A DNA stretch of 64,000 nucleotides from Siphonodentalium dalli. Taxonomy: Eukaryota > Mollusca > Scaphopoda > Gadilida > Siphonodentaliidae. The notes below the pieces were generated by a model, which was given only the letters and a program-made list of their open reading frames with translations, was not told the origin of the DNA and did no database searches. The translations under genes and the position numbers were made by a program. Below are positions 34,989 through 46,801 of the stretch, one piece after another (positions within the stretch are counted from its first letter, which is position 1; each line of letters opens with the position of its first letter). The stretch is taken from positions 189,458,613 to 189,522,612 of the forward strand of contig CP136068.1 of the NCBI GenBank assembly GCA_032622095.1, written 5' to 3'.

Positions 34989-35322
34989 AAAGGTACTCAA
35001 TCCGATCAGAGGGTCTCCATATCAGCAAGATACAACAACAACAACAACATTTCTTCAAAATACGCTTCAGCTATCAGAATTGATTAGTTGCCCAAAAATA
35101 ATGCTAACCACAGTCAACTATAGTATAAAATTGCCCAAAACCTGTTATTTATGAAACGTTTTGTTCAACGAAATTTTGCCAGTTAAAATTAAAATAATAG
35201 TTTTCAAACATCGATATCTGACCACTCCTAGCTTTGATGGGTGGGGTCCTCGACTCGAATCAAATACCCCCGAAGCCAAGGAAATAGTAATTTGCGAGTG
35301 CTATTTCGGATTGAGTACCTTT
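34989..35322 (+). mobile_element. Kolobok-like MITE, copy 2 (clean ends)
   Basis: TTAA target duplication at both sides (…CACTTAA/AGGTACTC… and …GAGTACCT/TTAATTATC). The inverted ends are AGGTACTCAATCCGATCA and ATTTCGGATTGAGTACCT. Purine-starting ends with a TTAA duplication fit Kolobok better than piggyBac. Internal CAA repeat and CTCGACTCGAATCAAAT block as in the other copies. No protein. Confidence 0.82.
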
Positions 35323-36647
35323 AATTATCACTTCAATGTGCGATTTAGTTAATCAGAGAAGAATCTACTTTAGGCTATTTAACAAGTGTCGAGTTTCTTT
35401 AATATAAATATTCGTAATTTTTCAAAATTTTACACACAGAATATTATGTTAGAACAACAACGTTGTTTCATTCTCCGTGTCACTGTGCCACTCTCCGTGC
35501 AATTGAGTCATTGTTTCATTATATAATACGAAAGTACGCTTCTAACCAATTACTTTAAATGTAGGTTGACTGTTTTTGTTTTCGCTTTTCCTCCATGTGG
35601 GCCGAATGCGTTTCGATTTGATTTTGAATTTTCCATGGTTCGTAAACAGTATATGTTATATTATCAAAGTTGTATAACTAAACATATATACGGTACTTCG
35701 CTTCACTCCCCTCTTTCATTTGGGCTTATGTGTGGTATACAATACCAATTAACATGACAAACATTCTTCCTTCCTGCACTCTATCTCTCTACCCCCTCCT
35801 TGAACAATATTTTTATCGGATCTAACATGTTATCCCCGTCTGCTAAATTGACCCTATATGGTATCTATTCTGATACCAAGAGTAAGCTTCTTATTCCGAG
35901 GAAAATACTTGATAAAAGCCTTTTAGGCTTGTTGTCTAATCCCCGTTTTTGAACATGTGTTGTAAATTATGTCAATTTGTTTGTATGTGTTAAATGTTCT
36001 GTTCGAAAATTAAATATTGTTTACACTAACGTTGTTTCAGTATCAGATTCAGTTTAGCATATTGTGCAGCTACAGACGAGAAGCCGATTTATGTTTCATT
36101 ATATATGCAGCCGACCTGAGCTGTTTTATTTATTCTGACTGTGTCAACAAATTGTTGTACATCTCTCAACCAGCTGGAATTTCTCTTTTGTGAAATAATA
36201 GTATGTAATATTTCCCATGGAGTCAATAGTTTTACGAGCACCCAACATACAGTATAAAATCATCATGATTGTGATGCAAGCTCGTCACGGTTTGACCGAT
36301 GCGTCACTGCGGTCTGACCACTGCCTTCAAGATCGTGATTCAAAACAAGTTTTCAACTGTTGTAAATCTCATACCTGACACAGGTTTAGCTGGAAATTTC
36401 ACAACAATAACTATGTTGAAATATTCTCGTATTTTGAAATTCCAACCAGTAATTAATGTTGAATGTGTTGTCTTTAGGACAACTGTCACATATTTTCCAA
36501 CTTTTTATCAAACGTTTTGAGTGAAACGGCCATCAGTTGGAAATATTCCAACATTTTGGAACTGCCCAACACTTGATGCTTGATGCTTGATGCTAGATCC
36601 TAGGATTTTGCCGTTTTCTGGTTAAGATTTCAAAATTGCCAACAAAA

Positions 36648-37264
36648 CGTCGTGGGCTTCTAAAAAGGCATACCTGCCATTTTGGCGCGAACCTTTCTAT
36701 TTGCATTTTCGGAATTTATGGGTTCGATTACATAGGTTCATCAGATAACTTTTGAATATTTCAAGTATAACTTATTTATATTTGATTGTTTTTTTCAGGG
36801 ATATGCGTGGTCTAAAATATCGTGCATGGGTTCCCATTGAACAGTTTGGTTAATTATAAAATTTCGTTTAATTTATTCTCGAAACCGTTCCTGGTAGGAT
36901 AATTCTGACTGGATTGTTTTGAAAAAATAATGACAGGAGGGCGTATCCTCCTCATACTGAGTTACGGGGACAAACGAGGCCGCGGGAATCGTCAAAACAA
37001 AATGTTACAATAGGTCGTATGAGTTCTAGAAAACTGTTCTACTGTTTACTTCTAAAAGGTCGTATAACACAATCAATTCACTTTTTCTCATCAACTAGAA
37101 GCTAATTGAATATGAATGTGGTTATATTATAACTGTGACATGAGGTGTAATTCTGCAACGTTATAATTATGCAGATACCAATTATAGTTCCCTGGATAAC
37201 TAGTTTATTTGTGTCTCCTGAACAATTTGATTTTCCGGTACGACCTTTTAGAAGCCCACCGACG
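36648..37264. mobile_element. DNA transposon with inverted ends (CGTCGGTGGGCTTCTAAAA)
   Basis: CGTCGTGGGCTTCTAAAAAGG at the left and CCTTTTAGAAGCCCACCGACG at the right are inverted. Internal copies of the same theme (TAGGTCGTATGAGTTCTAG, ACTTCTAAAAGGTCGTATAA) lie at about 37011 and 37050. About 617 bp, non-coding. Confidence 0.7.
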
Positions 37265-37959
37265 AAAAGCTGCTGATCAATTCAATGGTGTGGCAGGTGG
37301 GAAATTCAGGTGGGAAATTCAGTGGGGAATTCAGGTGTGAAATTCAGGTTGGAAATTCAGGTGGGGATGCAGTTGCAAAGTTCAAGGTTCAACGGAGACC
37401 GACATCCCAATATTATCTTCATGATATTTATTCTAACTACAGTAGTATTGTTGTATTTATGGGTTTTAATAGTTAGGCCTGGTAGAGTAAAACCTGTATC
37501 AAATAGATGCTTCTCGGCAAACGGCTCCAATATAGCGATATTGGAGCGAAGATACGGGAAAATCCGGAAACCACCGAGGATGCCCGAAGATAGCCGGAAG
37601 TTCACGAGATGGCGAGGCTGACGGAAACCCATCACTAAAATCCAAACCAACCTATTGACAACATCGTGTATTTCTATTGCTGTATTATTAAAAGGTATTA
37701 TTTCACACTTGCACTTCATGTATAATTATTCACAATGCTGCACTGTACCCCAACATTATAACAGTATCATCGTGGGGTAATTGCGGTCTGACCGATGCAT
37801 CGCGATGTCACTGTGGTCTCATAAATTATATGAGTATCGCGATTCAAACTGCTATCGCTGTGTTATTGATGTCTGATCGATGCATTGAATGTTGTGCTTC
37901 AACTCGTCATCCCGGTGTCATTGCGATCTGACTGATATTCCCTTCATTTTCTTTTCGAG

Positions 37960-38239
37960 ATGATGGTGTATTTATTTGTATTGACACTATTGTCATGCTT
38001 CGCCGTCTCGGTGAATGGTGGAATCGTCGAAACCGACCGACATACGGACAACGCGACCCACGCGCGGTCGCATGGCGAACATACGGACTGGTCTACCAAT
38101 AATGTCACACCAACCACAAAATCAACGGAGAGCTCAACCGCTGATAAGATACACTGCAACACAACAACCACATCCGGACGCCATTTTCTTGTCGAATTAA
38201 CGGCTTATATGGTGGAACAAGAATTCAAAGATCAGCCAG
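37960..38239 (+). CDS. Candidate signal-peptide first exon of a secreted TSP1 protein
   Basis: An ATG at 37960 opens a frame starting MMVYLFVLTLLSCFAVSVNG, a textbook signal peptide. A Thr/Ser/Asn-rich stretch with N-x-T sites (NAT, NVT, NTT) follows, then VELTAYMVEQEFKDQ. A donor at 38239/38240 (CCAG/GTATGG) gives a 280-bp exon ending in phase 1. This matches the phase-1 start of the TSP1 exons at 42508 and 43410, the main reason for linking them. The frame would otherwise run on through a hairpin transposon in the intron (38275-38414), which is not coding. It is a secreted or membrane protein N-terminus if real; other exons may lie between. Confidence 0.55.
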
Positions 38240-38274
38240 GTATGGCTTCAAACATATTTTATAATAATAATATA

Positions 38275-38414
38275 CAGTTATCGCCGAGACACGGGGATTT
38301 GTCGCCCGCTCGAGACCTGGAATGTCACCCGAGGGCCGCGAGGCCCGAGGGTGACATTCCAGGTCGAGAGCGGCGACAAATCCCCGTGTCTCACGAAAAC
38401 AAGGGTGATAACTG
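38275..38414. mobile_element. Hairpin MITE in candidate intron 1
   Basis: CAGTTATCGCC, GAGACACGGGGATTTGTCGC and CCTGGAATGTCACCC on the left are mirrored by GGGTGACATTCCAGG, GCGACAAATCCCCGTGTCTC and GGGTGATAACTG on the right, around GGGCCGCGAGGCCC. The arms are nearly perfect and GC-rich. Confidence 0.85.
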
Positions 38415-39361
38415 TTTTGTTATCTGACAAAGGAGTACACACGAACCTCCTTAATAGCAGGCATAAATGCGCGCATATATTCTTTAATCCAGTTCGAAAA
38501 GTTAATTTTATGTTGGAATCATCGCTATTTAGAAAATAAAACACTCATAATCTGGATCAATTAACAGACCCGTCATTTGCGCAGCTATTCTCCGGTCAGT
38601 TTGCTTGTTGCATGGTGGAAATCGGTTCACGGAAAGATGAGTAAAACAATTTCAAAGTTGAGTAGCCATACAGCGAAATGTTCGGTTTCGTTTCAAATGG
38701 CCGCGAAAACGCCGACAGACGTGTTCATTTCCAGATTGCTAAAATGTGAAACTGACACGTTGTAGTGGTGCAAAAAGAAATTGACATATGTCACAGATTG
38801 TTACGCAACATACGGGTATTCTCTGAAGTCTGAGGAATGTATTGAAGAAAAGAAATAGTCAATTGATAAACAGCAAAGAGTGGCTATTTTTCAACTAGTA
38901 CATAAACGTATTTGTAACGTATGTACATCGTATGTGCGATTGCCTGCAGCACACACCAACTGCATAATAAGGTTTATCTATTTGTCCCACGGTCTTTATT
39001 ATTGATATAAAAAGGTCCAATAGGAACATTACACATTATAACGGATTTGTATCCGCGATAACACCATTTATACATAGCGTGCTTTAATTGCAACTAAAAA
39101 AACACACAATTATGCAAATTAGCAAACACCACAGTTCGCGGTTGTTATGATACAGTGGGGTTTATAAAACAGTGTTTTCGAAAATTGTTAGAGAGTTGTG
39201 AGAGTGTCTCTGCACGTTGAGTTCTTCGTAGTTCTATGTTTACTGTTAATAGCTGAGCGGTCAATAACTGAGACAATGTTACCCTCGAGGGTAATAAGGT
39301 GATTTACGGCCCGCCATGTGACGCACTCTCAGCCAATCAGAAGAGAGGAAAATGTGATGAA

Positions 39362-39741
39362 GGATAACAATGGTACTTATATAGGGCCTATCTCCACGAG
39401 GGCCCTAAGCGTTTCACATTATTACCCCAACTGTTGAGTAATGCCGAGTTTTCTGCATGCAGCCATGCATTTTTATAGGCGCTTCACAAGAGCGGCTTAC
39501 ACATACCCAACAACCAGGTCCAACGTTCTCGTCTTGGTACGACGAAGAGAGCACAGAACAAGTCACCTTGCACAAGGGTCACAACCTGACGCGAGACTTT
39601 AAACAGCGCGTGGCTACCACTTAGCACACTCACCGCTTAATCCGACCAAGACGATAGTCCACCGACGGGGCGCGAACCCATGCCGGTGCGTTGACACCAT
39701 TACAAGTCCGACACTCTAACCACTGGGCTACCACTTCCACA
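39362..39741 (-). mobile_element. tRNA-headed SINE
   Basis: On the minus strand the 5' head carries a pol III A box (TAGCCCAGTGGTTAGAG) and B box (GGGTTCGCGCC), with an anticodon-loop-like CTTGTAA (Thr, TGT). The arm pairing is poor and there is extra sequence before the B box, so it is not a working tRNA. About 200 bp of body follow, then a tail like that of L2-clade LINEs (AGCGCTTAGGGCCC-type, then ATAGGCCCTATATAAGTACC). The whole is about 380 bp, fitting the tRNA-core-LINE-tail SINE plan of marine invertebrates. Confidence 0.65.
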
Positions 39742-40389
39742 TATTTCATTCTTATAATAATACAAAGGGGAGTGGGGAAGTTAATTAAATACATATCAAT
39801 GTTAAAGATACCATTGCACTCACATGGGTATATAAATGTGCAAAACATATATGTAAGTCTGTACAAAAATCACACCAATAGCATCACTATTATTGATAGT
39901 CCTCCAATAACGACAATGCTCGTCACGGTGTTGAAACCATTGCTATGTAAACTGTCACAGTGATTTGCAAACAGAAATCAATAGCCGAATAGAAAATTCA
40001 TATATTTTATTATTATCCACCCCTTAACTAACACCATTTCCGATTGGGCAAAAGCCGCCACGTGATAGTCCGAGAAAAGTCATATTGTACTCCCGAATGT
40101 CATATTGGCCTCCCAAGTGTGCAATATCGGGACTATGTGACGTCACGAATTAACTATTGCAAAATGAATCGGTGAATTTGTAATGCGCGCGCAACACAGG
40201 TTGATTTAGCAGACATATCACTTCCGCATTGAGTTTTTTCATTTCCGTGTTTACTGCTACAAATCATGCATTCTGATGATCAACTACAGGCTTTTATACA
40301 TAATTAAGTGCCGACAGATACCAAAAATAACCACTAAAGTTTTATTCCCAAAATTTGGATAAACATACAGATGGATAATAAAAATGTCA

Positions 40390-40549
40390 TTATACAATGT
40401 TGTGTACAGTATGAGTTTTTCTTCTACTCGTCCAGGTTGTGGTGAAAAGTCATATTGGACTCGACACTGCGTGTCTCGTCTAATATGACTTTTCACCACA
40501 AACTGGACGAGTACAAGAAAAACTCATACTGTACACAACATTGTATAAT
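40390..40549. mobile_element. Hairpin MITE with about 70-bp arms
   Basis: TTATACAATGTTGTGTACAG…GAGTTTTTCTT…CTCGTCCAG…GTGGTGAAAAGTCATATT is mirrored by AATATGACTTTTCACCAC…CTGGACGAG…AAGAAAAACTC…CTGTACACAACATTGTATAA, with a loop of about 20 bp. Confidence 0.85.
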
Positions 40550-41229
40550 AACTTTATAATCTGAATAAGATTTGTAGAATTGTTTTAAATGTTTTGACCT
40601 TCTTCAATGGTTACCGTCACGGTTTGATTAAACGTTGTCATCTTATTGAACTTTTATCGGTAATATTCCACTGTAACAAAAATGTGTACATAAAATGATT
40701 TTGACATGCGAAATCTCATTACTGGAGAGTTATTAATAAAGACAATAAGGGCAACGTTATTATATCTGTTTCAAACCAACGTGAGATGGGTACTTTGAGT
40801 AGTTATGCCTCCCAGAGTGTAATCTTTGAGTAATTGTTAATTTGCTAGTCTATGTTGATTTAGATGTATGGTTTTTCGTTCCTTCTCAGACGATATGATA
40901 ATATGTTTCCAACATTACCAATAACTGTTTTATATTATGAGAAGTGGTTCATATTCATTTTTAGTTTTGCAATCCGTTGTTTTGCTCCATATATTGTTGT
41001 AGCATATGAGTGCCCACATGGCAAGCTCAGTGCATAGGGGAAGGGAGTATAGCACAGCAATCCTAGCTAATACGCTGAGAGTGTTATGAGTTTTATAGTG
41101 ATGGCTAATTATCCAACCACTAAGGGACACAATGCACTCGCAGTAGGTTGGTTTATTTGGGTTTATCGTCGTTTCAGCCGCTATGCCATATCAATACGTT
41201 GTCAGATTTACGGGTGGAGAAAAAACCAC

Positions 41230-41545
41230 ACATGTGGTAAATTTCACCGGGAAATCACTCCACTGCATGTAGAAACCACAAACACTGGAAAGCAACTCGC
41301 AACTCTTATACAAAATAACACTCTGGTCAACCATGGTAACATCACTCTGGTATTCGGTTGTATTCTACTAGGGTGATTGCAATCAGTTAATTTTACAAGG
41401 GTGTTACTCTGGTCAAAATTTATCTAATGAATTGTCACCATATTGTCCACCATTGTAGATCCAAATATGTAATTTTACTCTAGTAAAATGTTCCCACCCA
41501 TGTATTTCACCATATCAGGGTAAATTTACCACGGTGGTACCGAGA
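41230..41545. repeat. Array of GGTAA/TTACC motifs
   Basis: Dense short dyads such as GGTAAATTTACC, CCATGGTAAC, TTACCACGGTGGTACC and CACTCTGGTCAACCATGG. A smaller group sits at 41818-41880 (TTTACCAGCCTGGTAAA, GGTAAAC). It resembles the other motif arrays (GGTACTC, TTTATTC) in style but uses another motif. Confidence 0.5.
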
Positions 41546-42073
41546 TTCGCTTTCTGGCGCTTTAGCATTTGAGATAACAGATTGGAGGCTATACAAATCA
41601 CACTTGTGATTATATAAGGTGTTGAACTCTGCTTGACTTAGCTGATTTATTTTGAACAATATTCGTGCCCCATTCTGTTAAAGTTCCGGTACAGTTGTTT
41701 GCCAATGACTAACTAACAGAATAAAAATTCCTCGCTAAATGAAACAGAAAACACATCAGTTATGTATAAAATGTTATTGCGAAATAGAGTTATCTCTCAT
41801 GCCCCTGTAAAATCACCATGATTTACCAGCCTGGTAAAATTGGTAAAAACTCAGGTAAACAATGATATACTTGGTAAAGGCCACATAAAAATGACATATC
41901 ATTGTAAATTCAAAGTAGAAGCATGGTGTAATCACTTACATTATACTCTGGAAAATTCCATCATATCATATCCTATCATATCATATCATACCATATCATA
42001 CCATATCATACCACATCATATCATATCCTATCATATCATATATCATATCATATCCTATCATACCATATAGATA

Positions 42074-42327
42074 ACAAAATAACGGAGATGTTTGAATAAG
42101 TTTTTTTAAAACCCTAACCTCCATCAACCCCAGCCACACGAAAGGACAATTTGACTTATATTTCACAAAAGTTGATAAATTGTGTTGTAAATTATACGGT
42201 ATAAAATAATTTACAACACAATTTATCAACTTTTGTGAAATATAAGTAAAATTGTCCTTTCGTGTGGGTGGGGTTGGTGGAGGTTAGGGTTTTAAAAAGA
42301 CTTATTCAAACATCTCCGTTATTTTGT
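42074..42327. mobile_element. Long hairpin MITE, about 254 bp (copy at 50505-50757)
   Basis: ACAAAATAACGGAGATG…CCTAACCTCC…CGAAAGGACAATTT…GATAAATTGTGTTGTAAATTA pairs with TAATTTACAACACAATTTATC…AAATTGTCCTTTCG…GGAGGTTAGG…CATCTCCGTTATTTTGT, with arms of about 120 bp and a loop of about 12 bp. It lies in the intron upstream of the TSP1 exon in both duplicates. Confidence 0.9.
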
Positions 42328-42507
42328 CAATAAACCTGGCCCCAATTCTAACCTCGTGTAAACGTATTATTATCAATCGCTATCTAATCGTGAACACCGA
42401 GTAAGTATCGTTCGCTGCCCAATTGTGTCCCTGTGCTGGGCATACTGGTCATTCATAAACATGTAGGTAGATACGAGGTTTTGATTGCTACTATAATTAT
42501 TCGACAG

Positions 42508-42675
42508 TGAACGGGAAGTGGTCTAGCTGGCAGGACACTGACTGTATGGTGACTTGTGGACAAGGCTTCTATGTTCGCACACGCGGTTGCACAAACCCAT
42601 CGGCATATAATGGTGGGGAACAATGCGAGGGTAAATCGATACAGATGGCGACTTGCTGGAAATCAAGCTGTCAAG
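42508..42675 (+). CDS. Thrombospondin type-1 repeat exon (a)
   Basis: Exactly 168 bp between an acceptor (ATTCGACAG) and a donor (TCAAG/GTAAGG), phase 1 at both ends, so the exon can be added or skipped without frame change. It encodes one complete TSP1 module: the WSSW tryptophans, CMVTCGQG, the R-T-R of the Trp-Arg ladder, GGEQCEG and a closing TCWKSSC, with six cysteines. TSP1 modules act outside the cell in matrix or receptor binding, often as tandem arrays (hemicentin, ADAMTS, properdin and coadhesin types). The parent family cannot be named from two modules. Confidence 0.9.
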
Positions 42676-42906
42676 GTAAGGGTTGTACTAACTTGTATAC
42701 GATGATGCTATTCGATAGAATCGACTACCCATGTAATATAGAATAACCAATATATAAAGAGATGCATGTTCAAGCTATTGTAACAACTGTTATCGTTAGT
42801 GGTTTCATAAGTTCTAACAACATAATACCCTCACTCTTAGTTGTAACAGCTCGGAGTACTGCTTGCAAGAAATGCAAATTGGTAACATATTGTTTACAAT
42901 AGTCAA

Positions 42907-43284
42907 ATGCAGCTACTGTAGCTATAATTGGGAATTGCTAGACCTGATTACTGCCCGGTATGTACGTGACATTTCACTTCAATTAATGTTTAGAAAGGCT
43001 AATGACTTTATCTATTGGGAAATTTGAAAAAAAGATCTGCTATAACTATGTTGGAATTCGTTCTGTTGCGTTCAATCGAGCAAGTCTTTCGTATAATGCA
43101 GCTACTGTAGCTATAATTGGGAATTGCCAGACCTGATTACTGCCCGGTATGTACGTGACATTTCACTTCAATTAATGTTTAGAAAGGCTAATGACTTTAT
43201 CTATTGGGAAATTTGAAAAAAAGATCTGCTATAACTATGTTGGAATTCGTTCTGTTGCGTTCAATCGAGCAAGTCTTTCGTATA
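42907..43284 (+). repeat. Tandem duplication 2 x 189 bp in intron
   Basis: The block starting ATGCAGCTACTGTAGC at 42907 is repeated immediately from 43096, with about one visible change (GCTAG/GCCAG). It lies between two TSP1 exons and carries no exon itself. The near-identity means it is very recent or an assembly artefact. Confidence 0.93.
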
Positions 43285-43409
43285 ATACCGATATACATCA
43301 TACACATACTGCTCGTATTGTGTATACTGCCACACTGAGTCGTACGGACTCTTACCGCCAACACTTCTGTTCGCCGTTAGTATCCACAAGCTTTACTAAA
43401 TAGTTCCAG

Positions 43410-43577
43410 TCGATGGTTCTTGGTCAGAATGGATCAACAACGCATGTAGCGTCAGTTGTGGTCAAGGCATCCAACGTCGAACAAGAGAATGCAGCAGTCC
43501 CTCGCCGAGCCATGGAGGGAATTACTGTCGGGGTGACCACACCGAGGTGACCGATTGCCGTGATACGCCGTGTGTAG
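43410..43577 (+). CDS. Thrombospondin type-1 repeat exon (b)
   Basis: Also exactly 168 bp, acceptor …TAGTTCCAG, donor TGTGTAG/GTACGT, phase 1 at both ends. It encodes a different TSP1 module: DGSWSEW, CSVSCGQG, QRRTREC, HGGNYCRG, then TDCRDTPC, with all six cysteines. It follows exon (a) by 734 bp on the same strand, so the gene has at least two tandem TSP1 modules. No further module is recognisable downstream before the duplicated exon at 50938. Confidence 0.9.
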
Positions 43578-43699
43578 GTACGTATATTTATTACACACCA
43601 ATAGGTGATTTATAAGGATGTTTCGATGATATTAAAAGTGGTAATGTCACACCTAATAATAATCGTTTCATTTATTACACGCATTCTACAGGTACCCCG

Positions 43700-44500
43700 T
43701 TCTAATGCATGAGATAAATATTATCCTGATCAGCCTGAACACTCAGTAACCATATACTGCTTCCCGGGGACGGGCGGGGGTGCAGCTAGCATACTTACAA
43801 TATCATTCACCACTCATAATCAGGGGTTATTCCCGTTCACCCGACAGCCAGCAGTTACATAATTAGCAAGAAAACCATAGTCGGAAATTGTAACGTGCTC
43901 AAGGTCATATATTATATAGCCATGCTTGTAATTATAGAATATAAAATATATTGGTTTCGCGAATGACCAACTCAGAATTCTGTTAAAATAACAATAACAT
44001 CCAGCACCTAATTAATGAACCGGCGGCCGACTCGGCCGTCTCCGACCACAACCATCAGTGGGCTGCGGAACGAAACATATCTATACAAGTTGAAATATAA
44101 GACTTACAAATTATCTTTTAAATTTCTTTTATTGGTAATTGATATAGCTTGTCACAAACCAAAAATCAACAATATTGACTTAATAATGTAAATGACAATA
44201 AACGAAATTGAAATTCCCAACTACACCTTTTACCGGACTCGGCCTCCTGGAAAAACCAATTATCTATAAATAAAATACCCATCGGACCACAGCTATCAAG
44301 AATTTGCAGAACAGTATACACGCGGCGCGCTAATGAACAGCGAACAATCCGACAATTGCATGTAGATCAATTTGGCCAAGCCACTGCTGGATGCATCTCA
44401 CATTAAACCAGGGGCGGGCAGCGAGCTACATGTATATCGCCGTGTTGACAGCGAAGACAAGTCCGATACGCTAACCACGCACTGCCAAAAATACTTTCTC
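43700..44500. other. Intron or intergenic, SINE-like fragment at its end
   Basis: No exon seen. On the minus strand, about 44420-44490 reads GGCAGTGCGTGGTTAGCG…CGGACTTGTC, which resembles a tRNA-type pol III head with an A box but no clear B box; it may be a SINE fragment. Confidence 0.35.
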
Positions 44501-44518
44501 AATTCAGGAAAAAAAAAA

Positions 44519-44682
44519 CACTTGAAATGAGAAATTTTCTAGGGAGAATAGCTAGAAAAATAAGCACAACATGTTTTCTAGGTCAAGAAATAAAAGGGTG
44601 GGAAAATTTCTTTTCTAAGAAAATTTCTTTAATAAAACGCAGTAATCTTCGTAAGAAAATCCTAGTAAAAAAATCTTAGTGT
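44519..44682. repeat. TTTCTTA/TAAGAAA motif block
   Basis: Repeated TTTTCTA, TAAGAAA and TTTCTAAGAAA dyads, starting near CACTTGAAATGAG and ending ATCTTAGTG. A related but diverged block follows the second TSP1 duplicate at 51140-51400, and both share CTAGGGAGAATAGCTAGAAA. It is a possible CACTA-like subterminal array. Confidence 0.45.
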
Positions 44683-44859
44683 AGATTTTTTTTCTTAAAG
44701 TTTCACGGATCTGAGTAATATGGCTTTACAACATGGCATAATTCTATTTCACTGTTAAATAATACATAGACAATGATTTATTGTGATGTCAATCATTTGA
44801 AAGAGTTGTCAATATTACACTGTTATTAAGAGGCAAACTAATTAATGTTATGGATAGGG

Positions 44860-45004
44860 TATTACTTGGTTGGTTTGATATTATAGGCCTGATTTCAGCC
44901 CTCGGTAACCTCATTTCAGCCTTCGATGTCAGGCTGCATGATGGTGATATGAGGTTACATCAGGTCGATATTGGGTCCAATATCAAACCAACCAAGTATA
45001 ATCC
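44860..45004. mobile_element. Hairpin MITE (ATTACTTGGTTGGTTTGATATT ends)
   Basis: ACTTGGTTGGTTTGATATT at the left and AATATCAAACCAACCAAGT at the right are perfect inverted ends; inner ATTTCAGCC / GGTAACCTC parts are partly paired. Confidence 0.8.
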
Positions 45005-45679
45005 TCTAAATATTATGTAACTAGCAGGGTCGTTACATGCAGTGTAGTATTGTTTGCCCCTCCCACTTTTCGTCCCTTACCCCAATACCGTCAAGTGCTG
45101 TATACATTTCTAATCTGCACAATTATGTTGATTATCTTTCTCGTAAGAAATTACCCCTGTTAGACCCCTTTGGAGCCATGTACATGTAGAAGGTCCCCCG
45201 TGAATTTTTATAGAATAGACATTCACAAATATACCGAAGGTATAGATAAAGATTTTTTAAGAAGTTCCCGGACCCCTGTGGTTGTAAATAGAATGCACTC
45301 AGAGATTCTGACTTCAAACTTGTGCCACCTTCTAACTTACATGTACCGGTATACTACCGGTAGTATTGCTTGATAAGTTGATAGACATGTGTTGATTTGA
45401 TTTGAGTTGAAAGATTAGAAAGTCAGTGCCCCCCCCTCAAAATTATCATTTGAGGAATAATCTTGGTTTTGAATGTAATTACAGTTTTTTAAAGATGGTC
45501 TATCTCTCCCTAAACCAAGTTTTATATGCAGCAGTTTCCTGAAATATGTATGATATATTAAAAATAATAAATATGTATTGAAAACCCCTGTCCGGAAATG
45601 CTTCTATATGACAATATTGATTTTATTATATATTTTCTGGTATATTAGATACTAGTACATACACATGTACAACTAATTT

Positions 45680-46000
45680 GGGACATTTTACAGCTCGCAA
45701 AAATGTTTGGAGTGTAGCAAGTTGGAGAACTCTATCTGAGATCGCCTGAAAGTTTTATGACATGACGGTTTGTTGTAAAAATAGTAACGAAAAATATGTC
45801 CCAATTGATAATCACATTATATAAGAAATTGAATGCCCTCATAATGGTGAACATCTACATGTATACCAAATTTGATTGAGATCCAAGCAGTTATTAGCAC
45901 TACTGTTCAAGTTATGCCCTGAACAGACATCAGACCAATGGACAGACAGGTGCAAAACAGTATATACCCCCTTTAAAAAAAAAGGGTATGAATATCGATA
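45680..46000 (+). repeat. Dispersed repeat ending CAGTATATACCCCCTTT
   Basis: Contains 'catgtataccaaatttgattgagat', 'caagttatgccctgaacagac' and 'gacagacaggtgcaaaacagtatataccccc', phrases typical of a 3' segment found in many marine invertebrate dispersed repeats. No coding. Confidence 0.5.
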
Positions 46001-46361
46001 ATTGATATATATAAAGCATTTCCTGACATGTGTCTTTGACTCGATTTTATTATTTTATACCCTGGGAATTATAGAAAACATATTTAGGAAGCTATATATA
46101 TAAATCCATCTTCAAATGCTGATCTGACACAAACTGATATTAAATCAGTGTTTGTGATTCGGTATAAAGCCTTTAGACTCTACTGTTCAGACTTGACTGT
46201 TGACAGCTACCGGTATAATCTTGTGTGTCAAATACAACTGCATGGTGGAATATAAGTGCAGGGTGAAAATGTCTGGAAAAAAATTAATCATAGTTAAATA
46301 GAAGTGTGTGTTCACTGTGGGAACATATCAATTCTCACAGAAAAGTTGATATATTGTGGAA

Positions 46362-46801
46362 GATCGGACGCTCCTAAATTACTATTTCTTTAGCTTCATG
46401 GGTAAAAAATATTTGATTCGAGTCGAGGAACCCACCCTTCAAAGCTCAGAGTGATCAGATATTGATTTTTGAAGTTTGTTATTTCTCGAGATGTGTAATA
46501 ATAATTGGCACAGAACCACGAGGTCAAACGGACACATTGCAAATGAAGATGGATAATTCTAAAATCAAGTGGTAATAATAACTTGATTTTAGAGTTATCC
46601 ATCTTCAACCGCAATTTTGACCGAGACCACTTTTTGACGGCGTGTTTTTGGGCTACAATCAATAGAAAATATAACTTCAAAAATTGATATCTGATCACTC
46701 GGAGTGTTGATGAGTAGGTTCCTCGACTCGAATCAAATATTTTTTACCCCAGAAGCCAAAGAAATAGTAATTTAGGAGCATCTGATCGGATTGAGTACCT
46801 T
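46362..46801. mobile_element. Kolobok-like MITE, copy 3, in foldback form
   Basis: The right half (about 46590-46801) is the family's 3' half, ending GATCGGATTGAGTACCT followed by TTAA. The left half (46362-46570) is the same sequence inverted (GGACGCTCCTAAATTAC, TTTGATTCGAGTCGAGG, GATGGATAATTCTAAAATCAAG). The 5' end of the family is missing. The copy is therefore a head-to-head pair of 3' halves around TGGTAATAATAAC. Confidence 0.8.

Larger units (their letters stand above)
41621..42710 (+). repeat. Segmental duplication S, copy 1 (partner 50062-51140)
   Basis: About 1.09 kb, nearly identical to 50062-51140. It contains the GGTAAA block, an ATCAT microsatellite (41959-42066), the hairpin 42074-42327 and the TSP1 exon 42508-42675. 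Sequence before 41621 and after 42710 differs from the other copy. Confidence 0.95.

Noticed and set aside
38278-38544. Frames through 38278-38544 on both strands
   Set aside because: They cross a perfect hairpin transposon and mirror each other.
39636-39741. Functional tRNA-Thr (TGT) gene
   Set aside because: The A and B boxes are present but arm pairing is poor, extra bases precede the B box, and a SINE body and tail follow.
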